Below are positions 51,599 to 62,889 of a DNA stretch of 64,000 nucleotides, in pieces. This stretch comes from Gracilariopsis chorda (taxonomy: Eukaryota; Rhodophyta; Florideophyceae; Gracilariales; Gracilariaceae): positions 1 through 64,000 of the forward strand of contig NBIV01000205.1 in NCBI GenBank assembly GCA_003194525.1, read 5' to 3'. The translations under genes and the position numbers were made by a program. Positions within the stretch are counted from its first letter, which is position 1, and every line of letters begins with the position of its first letter. The notes below the pieces were generated by a model. The model was not told the origin of the DNA. It saw only the letters and a list, made by a program, of their open reading frames with translations, and made no database searches.

Positions 51599-52852
51599 CT
51601 ATTCCGTATCCTTGACGTAGGCGGATATGAGAACGTCACCGTTTTCAAAAACTTGACATGAATGATTGTGTAGCAACACGGCACCGCTCATGCCGTGAGC
51701 AACAGGTGGATCCGCTAAGGGCGTCGGTGCATGCAATCCACCCACCAGCTTGGGTGCAATAAATGCGCAGAGCTTTTGCACAGCGCCAGAGCGCACGGCC
51801 TGACTGGCGAGATTGCCACCGCACTCCCAAAGCACATTGATACAATCCTTGTGGTACAAATAGTCCATGACATCGTCTGGAGAGAGACCTGGAACTTGTT
51901 CTACTGTGACACCCCTCGCAATGAGCTCGTTTGCTACGGCTGGATTGCCGTGTGACGCATCTGCTAGAACGATTGTGGGTGTATGCTCAAGGTGGTTCCA
52001 TAAGCGAGCTTCGGTGGGAAGGCGAAATGTTTTGGTCATGACGACGCGAAGTGGGGAGAGTAAGGGACGACCATCAGCATCGAGTTGACGGCCGTCTCGT
52101 ACAGTGAGTCTAGGATCATCTTTTCTAAGCGTCTGTCCACCTACGATAATTGCATCGACGGATCGTCTGATGTGTTGAACACACTGTCTAGAAGCGGGCC
52201 CGGTTACCCACTTGGAGGTTCCGTCCGTAGCGGCAATCTTACCATCCAATGTCATGGCGTATTTTAGAATGCCAAACGGTCGTTTGTGACGCACTCTGTG
52301 TACAAAACCCTCGTTCAACTGCGTGCATAGCGAAGATTGAACGCCGACATGAACCGATACGCCAGCTTGACGAAGCGTTTTCACACCGTTGCCTGCCGTT
52401 CTTGGATCGGGATCAATCATTCCGACCACAACGCGCTTGACACCTGCCTCAAGCAGCGCGGCGGAACACGGTGGCGTTCGTCCGTAGTGATTACAAGGCT
52501 CTAGAGATACGTAGGCAGTGCTACCTGCAAGTTGCTCGTGGCGATTTTTGGCGTCTTGTAAAGCGTTCACCTCTGCGTGATTGAAACCTGCACGTAGATG
52601 ATAGCCCTCGCCTATGACTCGTCCTTCGGGGGTGGTTAGTACGCAGCCTACTGGCGGATTGGGACGCGTTTGACCGACGGCTTTCTTGGCGAGCTCGACG
52701 GCTCGCTGCATATGCTTTGCATCGGTTTGGGCGCAGGCGGTGACGAGAGGGCGACGACGGGGACGGGGACGGAGTGGATGGGTGGCTGATGCTGTTTTGG
52801 AGGCGGTTGGCGGCGGGATGGCGCGTACAAACGCGGCGATTGAGGATGTCAT
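51599..52852 (-). CDS. ribD: Bifunctional riboflavin deaminase-reductase RibD, plastid-targeted
   Basis: The 417-residue protein starts at the ATG at 52852. The first 45 residues are a transit peptide. The deaminase domain has intact zinc-site motifs: HAEVNAL (about 92) and PCNHYGRTPPC (Cys at about 120 and 129). The reductase domain has KYAMTLDGKIAATDGTSKWV, DAIIVGGQTLRKDDPRL and VLWECGGNLASQAV. In land plants these activities are on two proteins, PyrD and PyrR, each with one inactive half; here both look intact, as in bacterial RibD. The enzyme performs the second and third steps of riboflavin synthesis. Confidence 0.93.
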   Translation of the reverse strand: MTSSIAAFVRAIPPPTASKTASATHPLRPRPRRRPLVTACAQTDAKHMQRAVELAKKAVGQTRPNPPVGCVLTTPEGRVIGEGYHLRAGFNHAEVNALQDAKNRHEQLAGSTAYVSLEPCNHYGRTPPCSAALLEAGVKRVVVGMIDPDPRTAGNGVKTLRQAGVSVHVGVQSSLCTQLNEGFVHRVRHKRPFGILKYAMTLDGKIAATDGTSKWVTGPASRQCVQHIRRSVDAIIVGGQTLRKDDPRLTVRDGRQLDADGRPLLSPLRVVMTKTFRLPTEARLWNHLEHTPTIVLADASHGNPAVANELIARGVTVEQVPGLSPDDVMDYLYHKDCINVLWECGGNLASQAVRSGAVQKLCAFIAPKLVGGLHAPTPLADPPVAHGMSGAVLLHNHSCQVFENGDVLISAYVKDTE

Positions 52853-53270
52853 CACGACGAGGGCAGGTTGTTGTACGCTTGCGAGCTGTTCTCGTTGGGT
52901 GGTCGTTCTCGGGGAGTAGAAGGTACACCTACAACGGTACTACGTACCAACGGTGTCTACCAAAGGTATCATAAAGGGTACAGTCTACCCGGTGTACTAC
53001 GTGTAGCTAGACACCGAATCTGACGCCAACCGCAACAGCTGCAGCAGAACAGTAAGCCACTGTAAGCGCGGTGCGACGAGATCAAGCGCGTGCACTCTAC
53101 AACATGAGCAGCCAAAAGCGCCTCGGCGTCACTTTCGGAGGCGCAAGAAGCGTTGTGTGTGTTTGTGTTGCGCATTTAAGTGGAGACACAAATTGGGGAA
53201 GGCGGCTTCGCTTTCGGTGCCGCACTGCGACTGCTCGCTGGAGCGATTTGAAACGCGTGCCGTCGGAGAC
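52853..53270. promoter_or_regulatory. Divergent promoter region, RibD and thylakoid-type protein
   Basis: The 418-bp gap contains a dyad GGTAC-TAC-GTACC at 52936-52948, next to AACGGT repeats, 84 bp upstream of the RibD ATG. This matches the TACC-type sites found near other genes. Confidence 0.5.
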
Positions 53271-53927
53271 ATGAATAGCGATTGTGCCGCCTTCGTGCAC
53301 TCGCCGTTTCGCCCCGCGCAGACGCGCCGCTCGTCGGTGGCGTTGTCGCCCGTGTGCAGCGCGCGCGGACCGGCGCGCTCTGCAAAGCGCTCGCTTTCAG
53401 CGCTGGCCGCCGCCGTGGTGTCGGCGCTGGCGTTGAGCCCGTTCGGCCGCGTCGGAGTTCACGTTCCGTGCGCGCTGGCGAAGGAGCTGCGATATGACGG
53501 CAGACAGGAGCTGGATTCCAAGGAACGCGCGTTTTCACTGGCGTTGACGGGCGGCACGTTTGCGGCGCTCGGCGTGTGGGCGTGGAAGCAGAACCGAAGG
53601 GACGACCAGTTGGAGGAGGTTCGGATAAAGGATGAGGTTGAGCGGCTTGAAAAGCTGAGGCAGGAGTTTCTGGGCGTTGAAGAGGATGAGGATAGTTTGA
53701 ATGATGAGGACTTCATGGCCAGTTTGAGGGAGCGATTAGGAGAGGAGGAACGACGCGCTGATGATGACTCTTCGGAGCCTGGCGCGCAGCCCGGTGATGC
53801 TGGTACCGCTGTCAAGGACAAGGACACGCAGGATGGTGCTGGTTCCGATTCGCTTGATATGTTGAAGAGAATGTGGGATGCTACTGACGATGATGCCAAA
53901 CCACCCAAGCAAGATAACGAGTCTTGA
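53271..53927 (+). CDS. Hypothetical plastid membrane protein
   Basis: The ATG at 53271 gives 218 residues. The N-terminus (Ser/Arg/Pro-rich) is followed by a hydrophobic Ala/Leu/Val stretch ending near VPCALA, a bipartite targeting pattern suggesting the thylakoid or an inner membrane. A second hydrophobic segment (FSLALTGGTFAALGVWAW) is followed by a charged coiled coil (QLEEVRIKDEVERLEKLRQE) and an acidic C-terminus. I do not recognise a named family. Confidence 0.65.
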   Translation: MNSDCAAFVHSPFRPAQTRRSSVALSPVCSARGPARSAKRSLSALAAAVVSALALSPFGRVGVHVPCALAKELRYDGRQELDSKERAFSLALTGGTFAALGVWAWKQNRRDDQLEEVRIKDEVERLEKLRQEFLGVEEDEDSLNDEDFMASLRERLGEEERRADDDSSEPGAQPGDAGTAVKDKDTQDGAGSDSLDMLKRMWDATDDDAKPPKQDNES

Positions 53928-53937
53928 CACTTTGCTT

Positions 53938-53982
53938 TTAAACAAACAAACAAACAAACAAACAAACAAACAAACAAACAAA
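53938..53982. repeat. CAAA microsatellite
   Basis: About eleven CAAA units follow the stop codon of the preceding gene. Confidence 0.9.
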
Positions 53983-54021
53983 AAAAAGAACAAAAACTCT
54001 TGTCTTGTGCACCCAGCTGTA

Positions 54022-55281
54022 TCAATATATGAACGGCAACATGCGATACGGAACCTGTCTACAGTAATCGTCCCATATCGATTTGTACTTGAGCGAGCAT
54101 CGTTCATCGTCCCGTTTTTCTCGGTGCACCGTCAAAAGCAGCAGGTATATAAAGTAAAAGTACGCCACAGAACTGCGTGATCCGCACGGCAAACAGAATG
54201 AAAGCGCCAGGAGAAGATCGCCGCTGTAGTTCATGTGTCTGGCCATGCCCCAGAAACCGGACGCGAGCAGTCGCCCGCCGACCGTAATGGGCGTCTTGCC
54301 CCAGATGAGCGCTTTTGGGTTTGTTTTGAATTGGTGCTTCTGCGAGTTGGCCCCGCGGAAGATCGCAAAGCCTACACAGAACGAGCCCACAATGAGCGCC
54401 ACACTCACGTACGACAAGGGACGCGTATCACTGAGAAGGAACAAATTCTGTACGCTGCGCGCAGTTGTTAGAAACGTGTGAAATAGCGGTTAGCATGAGT
54501 GAGCGATAAACAAAAGCAAAACGAGCCAGCGCTGAATTAGAACGCACCTGAAGCCAAACACAATGAACACGTAGTCGCCCCACACAAGCATGAGTCCAAA
54601 GTGCTCCGCAATAATATCCCAGGTGGAAACCATCTTGGTTTCATGAACGAAATAATCCCAGATGTACCACGCAGTAGTGATTTGATACAGCATCATTCTG
54701 CCAGTAATAAAGCGCAGTGTGTCATACTGCTTGACTAGAAAGGACAGATTGACGATCAACCAGCCGCACATGGACGGTCGGTACGAGAAGAACTTTACGT
54801 CGACGCCGAGAATGAACGGGTTGAGTTCGCAACCCATGACAAAGTCGTGGAGCATGGAGCGCTGTTTGAGCCAGTTTGGCGGCGTGCACAGGCGGCCCTT
54901 GACAAACAGGTACGCGCTTAGCACGAATGCGAACACATTGGTGGCGATGAACAGATGGGCGTGGTTATCGGCTACCCAAGTGGCGTCGATGTAGCCGTAA
55001 TACGCCGATATGGCGAGCGTGGTAATGACCACGCCCGTAACAACAAGTCCATTGCACTTGTATTTGAGACGAGTACCGTCTGCAAGTAATGTGCCTTGCT
55101 GCTGCTTTCCGGGGAGGAAGGCGCCCAATATGGCGAGCGAGACGATGTACGAAAGCAATGCAAGGTAGATGTGGAGCGGTGGCCATGAAAAGGAGGCGTA
55201 TGGGAGCAGCGGGATGAGGTGCTTTGCGAGAAGCGATGCGCAGAGCAAGCACAAAAGCAAATATCCGTGAGACCAGCGCAT
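54022..55281 (-). CDS. C-14 sterol reductase (ERG24/DHCR7 family), two exons
   Basis: Exon 1 is 55281-54548, exon 2 is 54454-54022, and the intron 54547-54455 is 93 bp (GTGCGT ... GCGCAG). The joined protein has 388 residues with several membrane helices. Family motifs are DGTRLKYKCNG, CELNPFILGVDVKFFSYRP, FRGANSQKHQF, GFWGMARHMNYSGDL, LPCG and HREKRDDERC, ending VPYRMLPFIY. FRGANSQK and HREKRD favour C-14 reductase over DHCR7, although IWGKTP and GFWG also fit DHCR7. The enzyme reduces a sterol double bond at the ER with NADPH. Confidence 0.85.
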
Positions 55282-55473
55282 GATTGTGCACGCCTGTGCG
55301 AGATGCTACGACCAAGCGCTACGCGTTTGCGAAGCGTGCCGCCACCAAGTGGCAGCAGCTGTTGAGCGGTTGAAGGGTAGTAGCGATGTGAGGTGTGAGG
55401 ATACCACGGCTACTAAACGAAGCATGCAATAAAAACTGCAGCCACACTCGCCAGCAGAGACGGGAGCAAACGG

Positions 55474-56334
55474 TTAGGCAGAGGTTCCAGGCGGCACCAA
55501 CCCACCAGTGCGACCAATCTGCTCGTCAATATCGTTCAGATACAACTTCCACACCTTCGGGAAAGCCAGCAAGTTGGAAGCGCCCTCTTCAATCCACCGC
55601 GCATGCAAGATCTCAAACATGTCGCAGAAAAGCTGATGCACCAGCTCAATGCCCTCCTCAACGCCCTTTCCGTACAACATGCGATCAATCCGTCTGGCCT
55701 CAACAATCTTCACAGCTTCAACAGTAATGTTGATACCGACGCAAGCCCAGGGATACCGTCTCCCTTCATCGGCGGGCTGTGAAATCATGCGTCTCGCCAC
55801 GTGTTGTCGCGTCCTCGCCATGTACCTCAACTGGTGCAACGCCAAAATGCCCGCGCCTCTGAAATCGCTAGCAGGGTCTGATTGTTGAAACCCAATCTTC
55901 CCCCAGTCCTTTGAATATCGACCGCCCACCCGCTTCACACTCGGCAACAACTCGTCCCACAACTCCTCCAGCATGGCCTCATGGCGCGCGTCAGCGGCGT
56001 CAAAAGGCGCGCCAACAAGTCGCTTCACCTCGCGCACAATCTCACTCACGCCTTTGAAATGCAGCACGCACATTTTCAGGTTGGCCGCCGCGCCCGAGTG
56101 CGGCGCGATTCGTTTCTCAGCACACAGCCGTGCCACGACGTGGTGCACGTCAAAATTGGCGTCGCGCAGCGACAGAAACAGCGAGTGCAGCGCCTTTGAC
56201 GATCTCCATTCCGCCCACAACGCGCTGGACATATCCGGCGTGTGCGGTATCAAGCCGTGTGCCGAAGAGCGCGCTCCGCATATTCTGGCGATTTGCGAAT
56301 GTCCAGTAAGCAGTCTTCTCGCGCGCTTGACCAT
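55474..56334 (-). CDS. ELMO domain protein
   Basis: The ATG at 56334 gives 286 residues. Basic N-terminus (KRARRLLTGHSQIARICG), then the ELMO/CED-12 domain with MLEELWDELLPSV, the signature KDWGKIGFQQSDPASDFRGAG and ILALHQLRYMA. Single-domain ELMOD proteins act as GAPs for Arf-like GTPases in animals, using an Arg in the RDFRG motif; here the sequence is SDFRGAG, so the Arg is still at this place. The open frame extends 19 codons further without an ATG, and the true start might lie in an upstream exon. Confidence 0.8.
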   Translation of the reverse strand: MVKRARRLLTGHSQIARICGARSSAHGLIPHTPDMSSALWAEWRSSKALHSLFLSLRDANFDVHHVVARLCAEKRIAPHSGAAANLKMCVLHFKGVSEIVREVKRLVGAPFDAADARHEAMLEELWDELLPSVKRVGGRYSKDWGKIGFQQSDPASDFRGAGILALHQLRYMARTRQHVARRMISQPADEGRRYPWACVGINITVEAVKIVEARRIDRMLYGKGVEEGIELVHQLFCDMFEILHARWIEEGASNLLAFPKVWKLYLNDIDEQIGRTGGLVPPGTSA

Positions 56335-56786
56335 TCTGTACACCAACAGGCGCAGCGCGTGTATCTGTGGCGAGGGGAGGCGGCGTTTCAAGTTAGCAGC
56401 GCCGTGTGATCAAGGTGGCGGCGTGTGTGGTGCACGACGTGGCGACTGAAATGGGCGCTTGGGCTTACCAGATTACGAAGCGCGAAGAGCGGAAATACCA
56501 TGTGAGGCGAGCGGGCACTGCAAACGGGGAGACAGGGAGTAGTGTGCTTTTCTGTTTATGGGGGGGGGGTGGGTTGGGCGGGTGTGAGACGGGGTCAAGC
56601 ACTGAAAAGTTGATAGGCGTGCCTAACGCGAACGCGACGGCAGCACCACGACAAGTGACGTTGCTGTGGTGACGACAAGCGCGCAATGGCGGCGCCAAGG
56701 CGCATGATTGATTGAGAGAGAAGAACGGGTTGTGATAACACAACTAAAATGGGTCCAAAAAAATTGACAAAAAAAGGTTAATTACA
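56335..56786. other. Intergenic region, ELMO and PCNA
   Basis: No gene is seen between the tandem minus-strand ELMO and PCNA genes. The ELMO promoter should lie here. A G9 run lies near 56560-56570. Confidence 0.4.
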
Positions 56787-57721
56787 CTAATCTTCTTGTT
56801 CATCATTGTCCTCGTCTGCTGCGCCTTCACCCTCTTCTTCGTCCTCCTCGCCAAGCTCCTGGTCTATCTTGGGGGCCAGGAAGTAGCGCACGAAGCCAGC
56901 CTCGTCCGGGAGAGAAAACTCAATTGCCAACGGATTTCCATCAGTCAAACAGAGCGTAACAAACTCCGAAATCGGAACGGCCTTGGTGAAGGTGTTCAAG
57001 TACTTTCCCGGAAAGGTCATCTTCACCGGTTCCTTCACATTGATGGTTACAGGGTTCTTTTCATCGGCAGAATCGGTCTGTGCCAGATTCAAGCTGCCGT
57101 TTCCAATGTCGCCTTCCACGGAGAAACAGGCGGTGTTCTTGTTGATTTCAATGGTGATGGTGTCGCCAATGATGGAGAGGTCGGAGAAGATGCGGCGGTA
57201 CTCGGCGGAGGGCATGCTGATGATGGCTTGGTAGTCGGAGTCCTCCGGGATGGACAGGTGCTCCGAGTCAATGTCCATGAGTTTCAACTCAAAGTGAGCG
57301 ATACGATCTGCGGATTCGTTTTCGAAGATGAACTCGGCGCAGTCGGCGCCTTCGTCATCGGCGACGATCTTGACCGAGTCCTTCGACGCGGCGCACTTGA
57401 GGATCTTGGAGATGGAGGACAGATTGATGCCCATGGAAAGCGGTCGATCACATCTGTACACCTCAAACGCCTGCGAGCGCAGCGTCATGGTGGTGAGACA
57501 CACATGCGGCGTATCCATAGCCTGCGCAACACACGAATGCACAAGGTGAGTAGGCGGCGACGCGGAGCGCAAGCGCAGAGCGAGCGGAACGGGCTGGAGG
57601 CGCGTACCTGAAGACTGAGCCCATCTGCGGAGCAGTCGAAGTTGGCCTGCTGAATAAGGTCCTTGATTGCGTCCAAGACGCGCTTGATAGTGGTACTCTC
57701 CGTAAGCTTGGCCTCGAACAT
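56787..57721 (-). CDS. PCNA: PCNA, two exons
   Basis: Exon 1 is 57721-57608 (MFEAKLTESTTIKRVLDAIK ...), exon 2 is 57521-56787, with an 86-bp intron 57607-57522 (GTACGCG ... TTGCGCAG). The joined protein has 282 residues, somewhat longer than the usual 260 because of a C-terminal acidic extension. Conserved parts include AMDTPHVCLTTMTLRSQAF, RCDRPLSMGINLSSISKIL, the interdomain connector and YFLAPKID. PCNA is the sliding clamp of DNA replication and repair. The junction restores the conserved frame, which supports the intron. Confidence 0.95.
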
Positions 57722-58382
57722 GTCGCAATACGAGCTATCAACGACGCCTCGACAGTGGGATGCGGAGGAGAAGAGGGGGATGGACGGGGGGGAGGGGAGG
57801 GGGAGGGGGGAGTGGCCACCGAGAAGGGAGCGACGTTTAGTAGGAGCGTGCGCCCAAAATTCTCCCGCCGTTTTGCAAGCTGTGAACAAGTGCGCACAAA
57901 GCGCGCGAAACGCAAGCACAGCCGCGCGCGCGCGCACTTTGGCGCCAAGCGCAAGCAAAGCGCAAGTGCATCCGCGACGCGCGGAGCGCGGTGTCAAACA
58001 GCATTACAGCACCGATTAGATATATATTTTACTCACACGCGGAGCACGGTGTCAAACAGCATTACAGCACCGATTAGAGATATAGTGTAAGGAAGTAGCA
58101 CCTTTTACTCACACGCGGAGCGCAAAAGCGCCCCGCCCACCACGCGGCCACGCGTGCACGCGTCGTTTGTGTAAGACCACTGCCCTAAAAAAGTGTGCGG
58201 CCAGACACTGATGCGAGCTTGTGCAGCGATACTTGCACAGTCCGTGAAAATGCGATTTTCATTCTACAAGTGGGGCAGTATGATAAATTTTGAAGTTGTC
58301 CGCCTTTCTGTTTCCCTCCAAAACCCCTTCGTCACTGTACCCGTAGGTCAGCTTTTCCCGCTCTCATCGTCGTTGCGACATC
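57722..58382. promoter_or_regulatory. PCNA upstream region with G-rich tract and tandem repeats
   Basis: 57770-57812 is a plus-strand G-rich tract with several runs of four or more G, within 100 bp of the PCNA ATG; it could form a G-quadruplex. Further on, a block containing GTGTCAAACAGCATTACAGC occurs at about 57981 and again at about 58039 (58-bp period), with a third partial copy near 58115. Confidence 0.5.
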
Positions 58383-60515
58383 ATGTCGGCATCAACTCGA
58401 CCTCAAGATCGCGACAAGTCCCCCACCGTGCCTATTCCACCCGATGCCGTATTAACCGACCCTCTGACCCCCTCCACGTCCTCCTCAACACTAATGGAAT
58501 CTTGGAGAAGGATTTCAGCAGACCCCTTTTCGACCGGTAGCCTATATGATTCCTCTTGTTTTGCTTGTTGCTTGTCCCATCCTCGTCGCCCGAGCCTCAA
58601 GGTCACTTTTACACCAACCCAGATCAGCAATCGTTCTTTAGTTGTCACAGGAGATGTTTCGAACCCTTTTCTCCGTCTTGATTGTACACAAAATCGGACA
58701 GTATTTTGTGTGCTTTTTGCCGTGACAACCAACTTGGCTGGCAAATGGTGTGCAATCCACGAAAGTATGGTAAAAACAAGTCCGACAGTGCCCTCAAAAG
58801 CTAAAGTACAAGGTTTAAAGGTACGAAAATGTCGAGATCCCAACGAAAATGCCCAATATGTTCAAGGTTTTTGCGCAAGATGGATTCTTTCGCGCTTTCA
58901 GCGTCACAACGTAACCCGAGTAGAGACCTGACATTTTTGAACCTGCTTTCGACGGATGATTCATCTGTAAAGGATTGTTTCATCTCGGAGTTTTCAAGGG
59001 TCTCAGGTTGCGATCAGGAATATGCACGATACTTGCTGAAAGATCCCTCTGAAGTATTTCTGTGCTATCTGCACCTTAATCACAGTAGATATGCACAGAA
59101 GACAGCTATGAGAAAGTTAAATGAGTCAAATGGCGTATTCGATGCGTGTGCATTTCGAAAACGAGAAGGTTTGAGCCCAAACTACATCTCCGAATCACGA
59201 TTGTGGAAAAATCCGTTTGTTGACGTGCAGAGTCCCCGTACCTTAGAAATGTTCTCCGAACTCGACGATGCGGTCTCCTATCACTCTCATGGAAGATTAC
59301 ATGCTGCGGATGTAATGGGTAAATTTTGCTGCAAAAGTTGTCACTACATTTTAATGGAAGGGAAACAAGAGGTGCGCCCCGCCATTTCACTTCAAACTCT
59401 GTCGTCACACACCGATGTTTTTTGTTTTGAGGTGTATGCTTTTTTCACTTGCCAATCCAGCACAGGCGAACAGGTCCCCCCTGCTAAATGGAACGCTACC
59501 TGCAGCTCTGTCAGGTGTTGCCGTAAGGATGAGGGATAGTTGCACTCGGTCGCGACTAGGAGGTGTGGATGGCGTGCGTATGCTTCGTTTTCAAGATGTT
59601 TTCCGTAGCAGAAAAGTAGTTATTTCGCAGAGTCGTGAAACGACCGATGTCCAGCAGAATATTGATGGCCGCACGTTCGAAAAGAGAATTGAGCCGTTTC
59701 TTGCAGAGCAAGGTATAATTCTGAAAAAGCTAAGCTACCGCTTAAGATGCTACGTGCGTGTCGATCACGTGGATGAGATGCTATCTCAGATGGCAGCACC
59801 GAGGCCATCCTTATTATGTGCAAGTCGTCGACCAAGTCTGAACGACATGCGGGCAAGTCTCGACATAGTGAGGGCTCATTTTGTTGCAGAAAAGGACGCC
59901 TATTGGAAGGGAAAGTGGTCTCTAACTGATAGAGTTGCTTCTGTACCAAAATCGCTTTGGATTGATGCCATATTGCAGATGGCATCGCAGAGGAGGCTTC
60001 TTGCTTGGAATGCTGCAGCTAGGATCCAAGGCAAGCAATTGGAGCATATTTTTCCAGTCTGCTATTCTATTGATGACTTGCCGAAACCAACAATAGGGAA
60101 GAGTTGTGCAACTGCACTTCGTACTCGCTAGCGGACCTGCTTCTTTGCGTCAGAGCTTTGAAGGTTGTAGAGCAGCTCGTTCTCGCGAGAACAAATGGGA
60201 TTGCCGGTCTTTTGACGGTATGTGTTTCAGTTAGCAGTATATGTGAAGTCACTCCATCGTTCGTGAGCGTATTCAATTCGATGGGTTTGTTCCTTTCCTA
60301 CACGGTCACTGAAAGATACCGGCAAAAACTCATAGCTGAAAGAGAGAGTCAGGGACCCTGGGATTTCAATCTCCTGGACGAAGTTGCTATTCCAGTTTTA
60401 CAGTTTGATAACTGGGATATCAAGCCACTGCATTCCGTCAAAGTGGACGGAGAGGCATTACCAAAGGTAAATGGATCACTACTTCAAGGACAACTACGAG
60501 GAAAAAAGCGCAATT

Positions 60516-61342
60516 TGTAGTGCAACGCCCTCAGGGAGGGATTCTTGGTACTTGAACGCTTTCCCGATATTATCGGTTGTGTAGTGTGTATATGAACTAC
60601 GCCCCACAATGGTGGGTATGGTCACGTGGGACACGGTTTTGGGTCAATTGGCGGTTGGACACAGTAGTGGATGTTGCCACGAAATGTGGAGTATTTTAGT
60701 TAATATTATTTATTATTTTCACACCCATTTCTGGGAAGCTAGTACTTAGTGCGACGGCGCACTGCTGTCGCACCAGTAAACCTTCCCCAACAAGGGACCC
60801 CAACCTGGGGAATTGGCTCTAGTTGTTGCCGCTTGCGCGCGTACTCTACTCCTCCTTGGAGGGAAACGCCGTAAACCACGGGACATCTAACCCCCTTGCA
60901 CATCTAAAGGGACCCATCACTGGGAGTATAATTGTTCCAATCATATTGGTGTTTCGCCCTATATAGGGAGTCCTGTCCACCGGCATTGCCATATCTGTTC
61001 GTCGCTCTCGCGACTCGCTTCGCCCTCTTTTTCTCCTCTTCGCCCTTCCTTTTACCCCTTTTTAGGGTAGCACCTCCCGCTATCCGCGGCCCTCGTGTGC
61101 GCATCCGCTCACACACCCCCACTTACGTGGAAAGATACCTCTAGTGAGGACCACACCCCGCTCACGCGGATACCGATTCTTCGCCTTCACCTCCCTGCGC
61201 GAGTCGCGACAGGTGTCCCTGGTCTTACAAACCGGCTTCGCCGTGACACCTCTGGGAGGGCTCTACCCAACTGGGTTCACCTCGTGAGAGGAAGATCCCG
61301 AACGTCTTTCGGTATTTTTCCCCTTTGGGGCATTGCACCACA
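60516..61342 (-). repeat. Solo LTR of element 1 family, reverse orientation
   Basis: An 827-bp copy of the element 1 LTR in the opposite orientation to the copy at 62890. The flanks are CAATT (60511-60515) and CACCT (61343-61347), which differ at two of five bases, but the host frame continues exactly if they are treated as a decayed target duplication. Confidence 0.9.
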
Positions 61343-62354
61343 CACCTTTTTTGATGAAGAATCACCGCCGTCCAAAAGACGAAGAAATGGTTCTTGGAAA
61401 GATCCCGCTTGTCCGGGAAATCGCGACAAATTCATCGACACGCTCACAGACGTTAATAACACCACTACACTGCAACAGTATAACAACGTCGTCTTCCGTC
61501 TTGCTTCTTTATTCCGAGGGCGTTTGGTTGGCGGGAAGAATTCCGATGCTAGCGAATACAATTTCGGGAGCACAAGTGAATTCAATTTTGGACTGGAAGA
61601 CACGCCAGTGAACTTCCGAACGTTGCTGCTATCCTCATTTAAGCCGCACGGGGGTAGGCCGCTGACTGATGAATCTCTGTACGATCCAAATGTCGTGTAT
61701 GTAGAGATTAGTAGGGATAGCGCCGCGGACATTCTGACCGTACGCAGGTTCCTCAACTTGGTACAGGAGCAATTGCGACCAGGGCAATCTGGTTGCCCGC
61801 GGTATGTTGTTCTAAGTGGCGATCAGCCGAGCCATAAGATGTTTGTCAAGCCATGGCTGGAGTCGTGGCGTGGACATCTGGCCCACTGTAGAAGGACGCG
61901 TGAAAATGATGACAACGTGCACGGGGAAGGCTTGCAGTTGCACGATTGGTTGGTTCCTTTCCCTGGCTTTTTCCATGCTGAGAAGCAGGCGATGTATGGT
62001 TTGTGCAAGGAGATGTTGGATGGGCTAGGCTTGGATGAGCTCGCCAAATGCGCAGGATTGTCTAGCAGCATCGTTGCAAACTTTATGAAACACTCTCATG
62101 CCCGAAACAACCGCGCGGTTTTGTTCAATCTCGCCTGCGCGTTCATTATTCATTTAATTGACCTTGCAGTCCAAGACGATGCACATCTTTCGGCGAAAGT
62201 CTCAGAGCTTCACAAGACCCACACTGCAAAACGGGTCTCTGCAGATTGTCCTACTCAATCCACAGCAAACGAATGCCATCACGATCAGCCGGAAAAGCCG
62301 TCTGTTTCCCTCTACGGCGCCACATTCGATATTGTTACACCTGATGTAATTCGG

Positions 62355-62399
62355 GTAGGTGAGTCTCTGAGGGAGAGGATACAGTCGCGATTCGTGTAG
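62355..62399 (+). other. Possible 45-nt intron or nonsense site in the large broken gene
   Basis: A TAG at 62397-62399 ends one open frame, and the same frame continues directly after it. Removing 62355-62399 (GTAGGTGAGT ... GTGTAG) keeps the frame and removes the stop. Either a very short intron or a simple nonsense change explains it. Confidence 0.3.
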
Positions 62400-62889
62400 G
62401 GGACAAATGGAGTACATTTTGTGGAAACAGTGCTGTTCTCGTGTCTACTGCCCACTGTAGGGTTCCACGTTCTCTCGAGAACTGGACACACAGACTTTGT
62501 ACATGCTTTTTGGTATAAACACAATGCCATCCTGCATTCGTCCACGCACCTCAAGTATCAAGAGCTTTCACTATTTTTCGCGTTCTTTAAAGGAATTCTG
62601 CCGCCTGCAGTCACCGAAGAGCTATTCACAAAAAAACCAGGCCGCATGGTCATGAAGCTGCTCAGCTTCACAGGGAGGAAAAGATTCGGTGTCGGTAGGT
62701 GGGGCTTTGGATACACTCACATTGACGAGGCTCTAGAAATGTTGATAGTAAGGCATGTGAAGAGCCTAAGCGTCAACTTCTTGGGGCATCTAGAGAATTC
62801 GGCAGCATGGCTGATGCAGGTTTCAATGTTCAGAGCTTTAACAAGGTTCATGACAGGGGCGTGTAGGTCGTACGGTCACACGAGAGATG

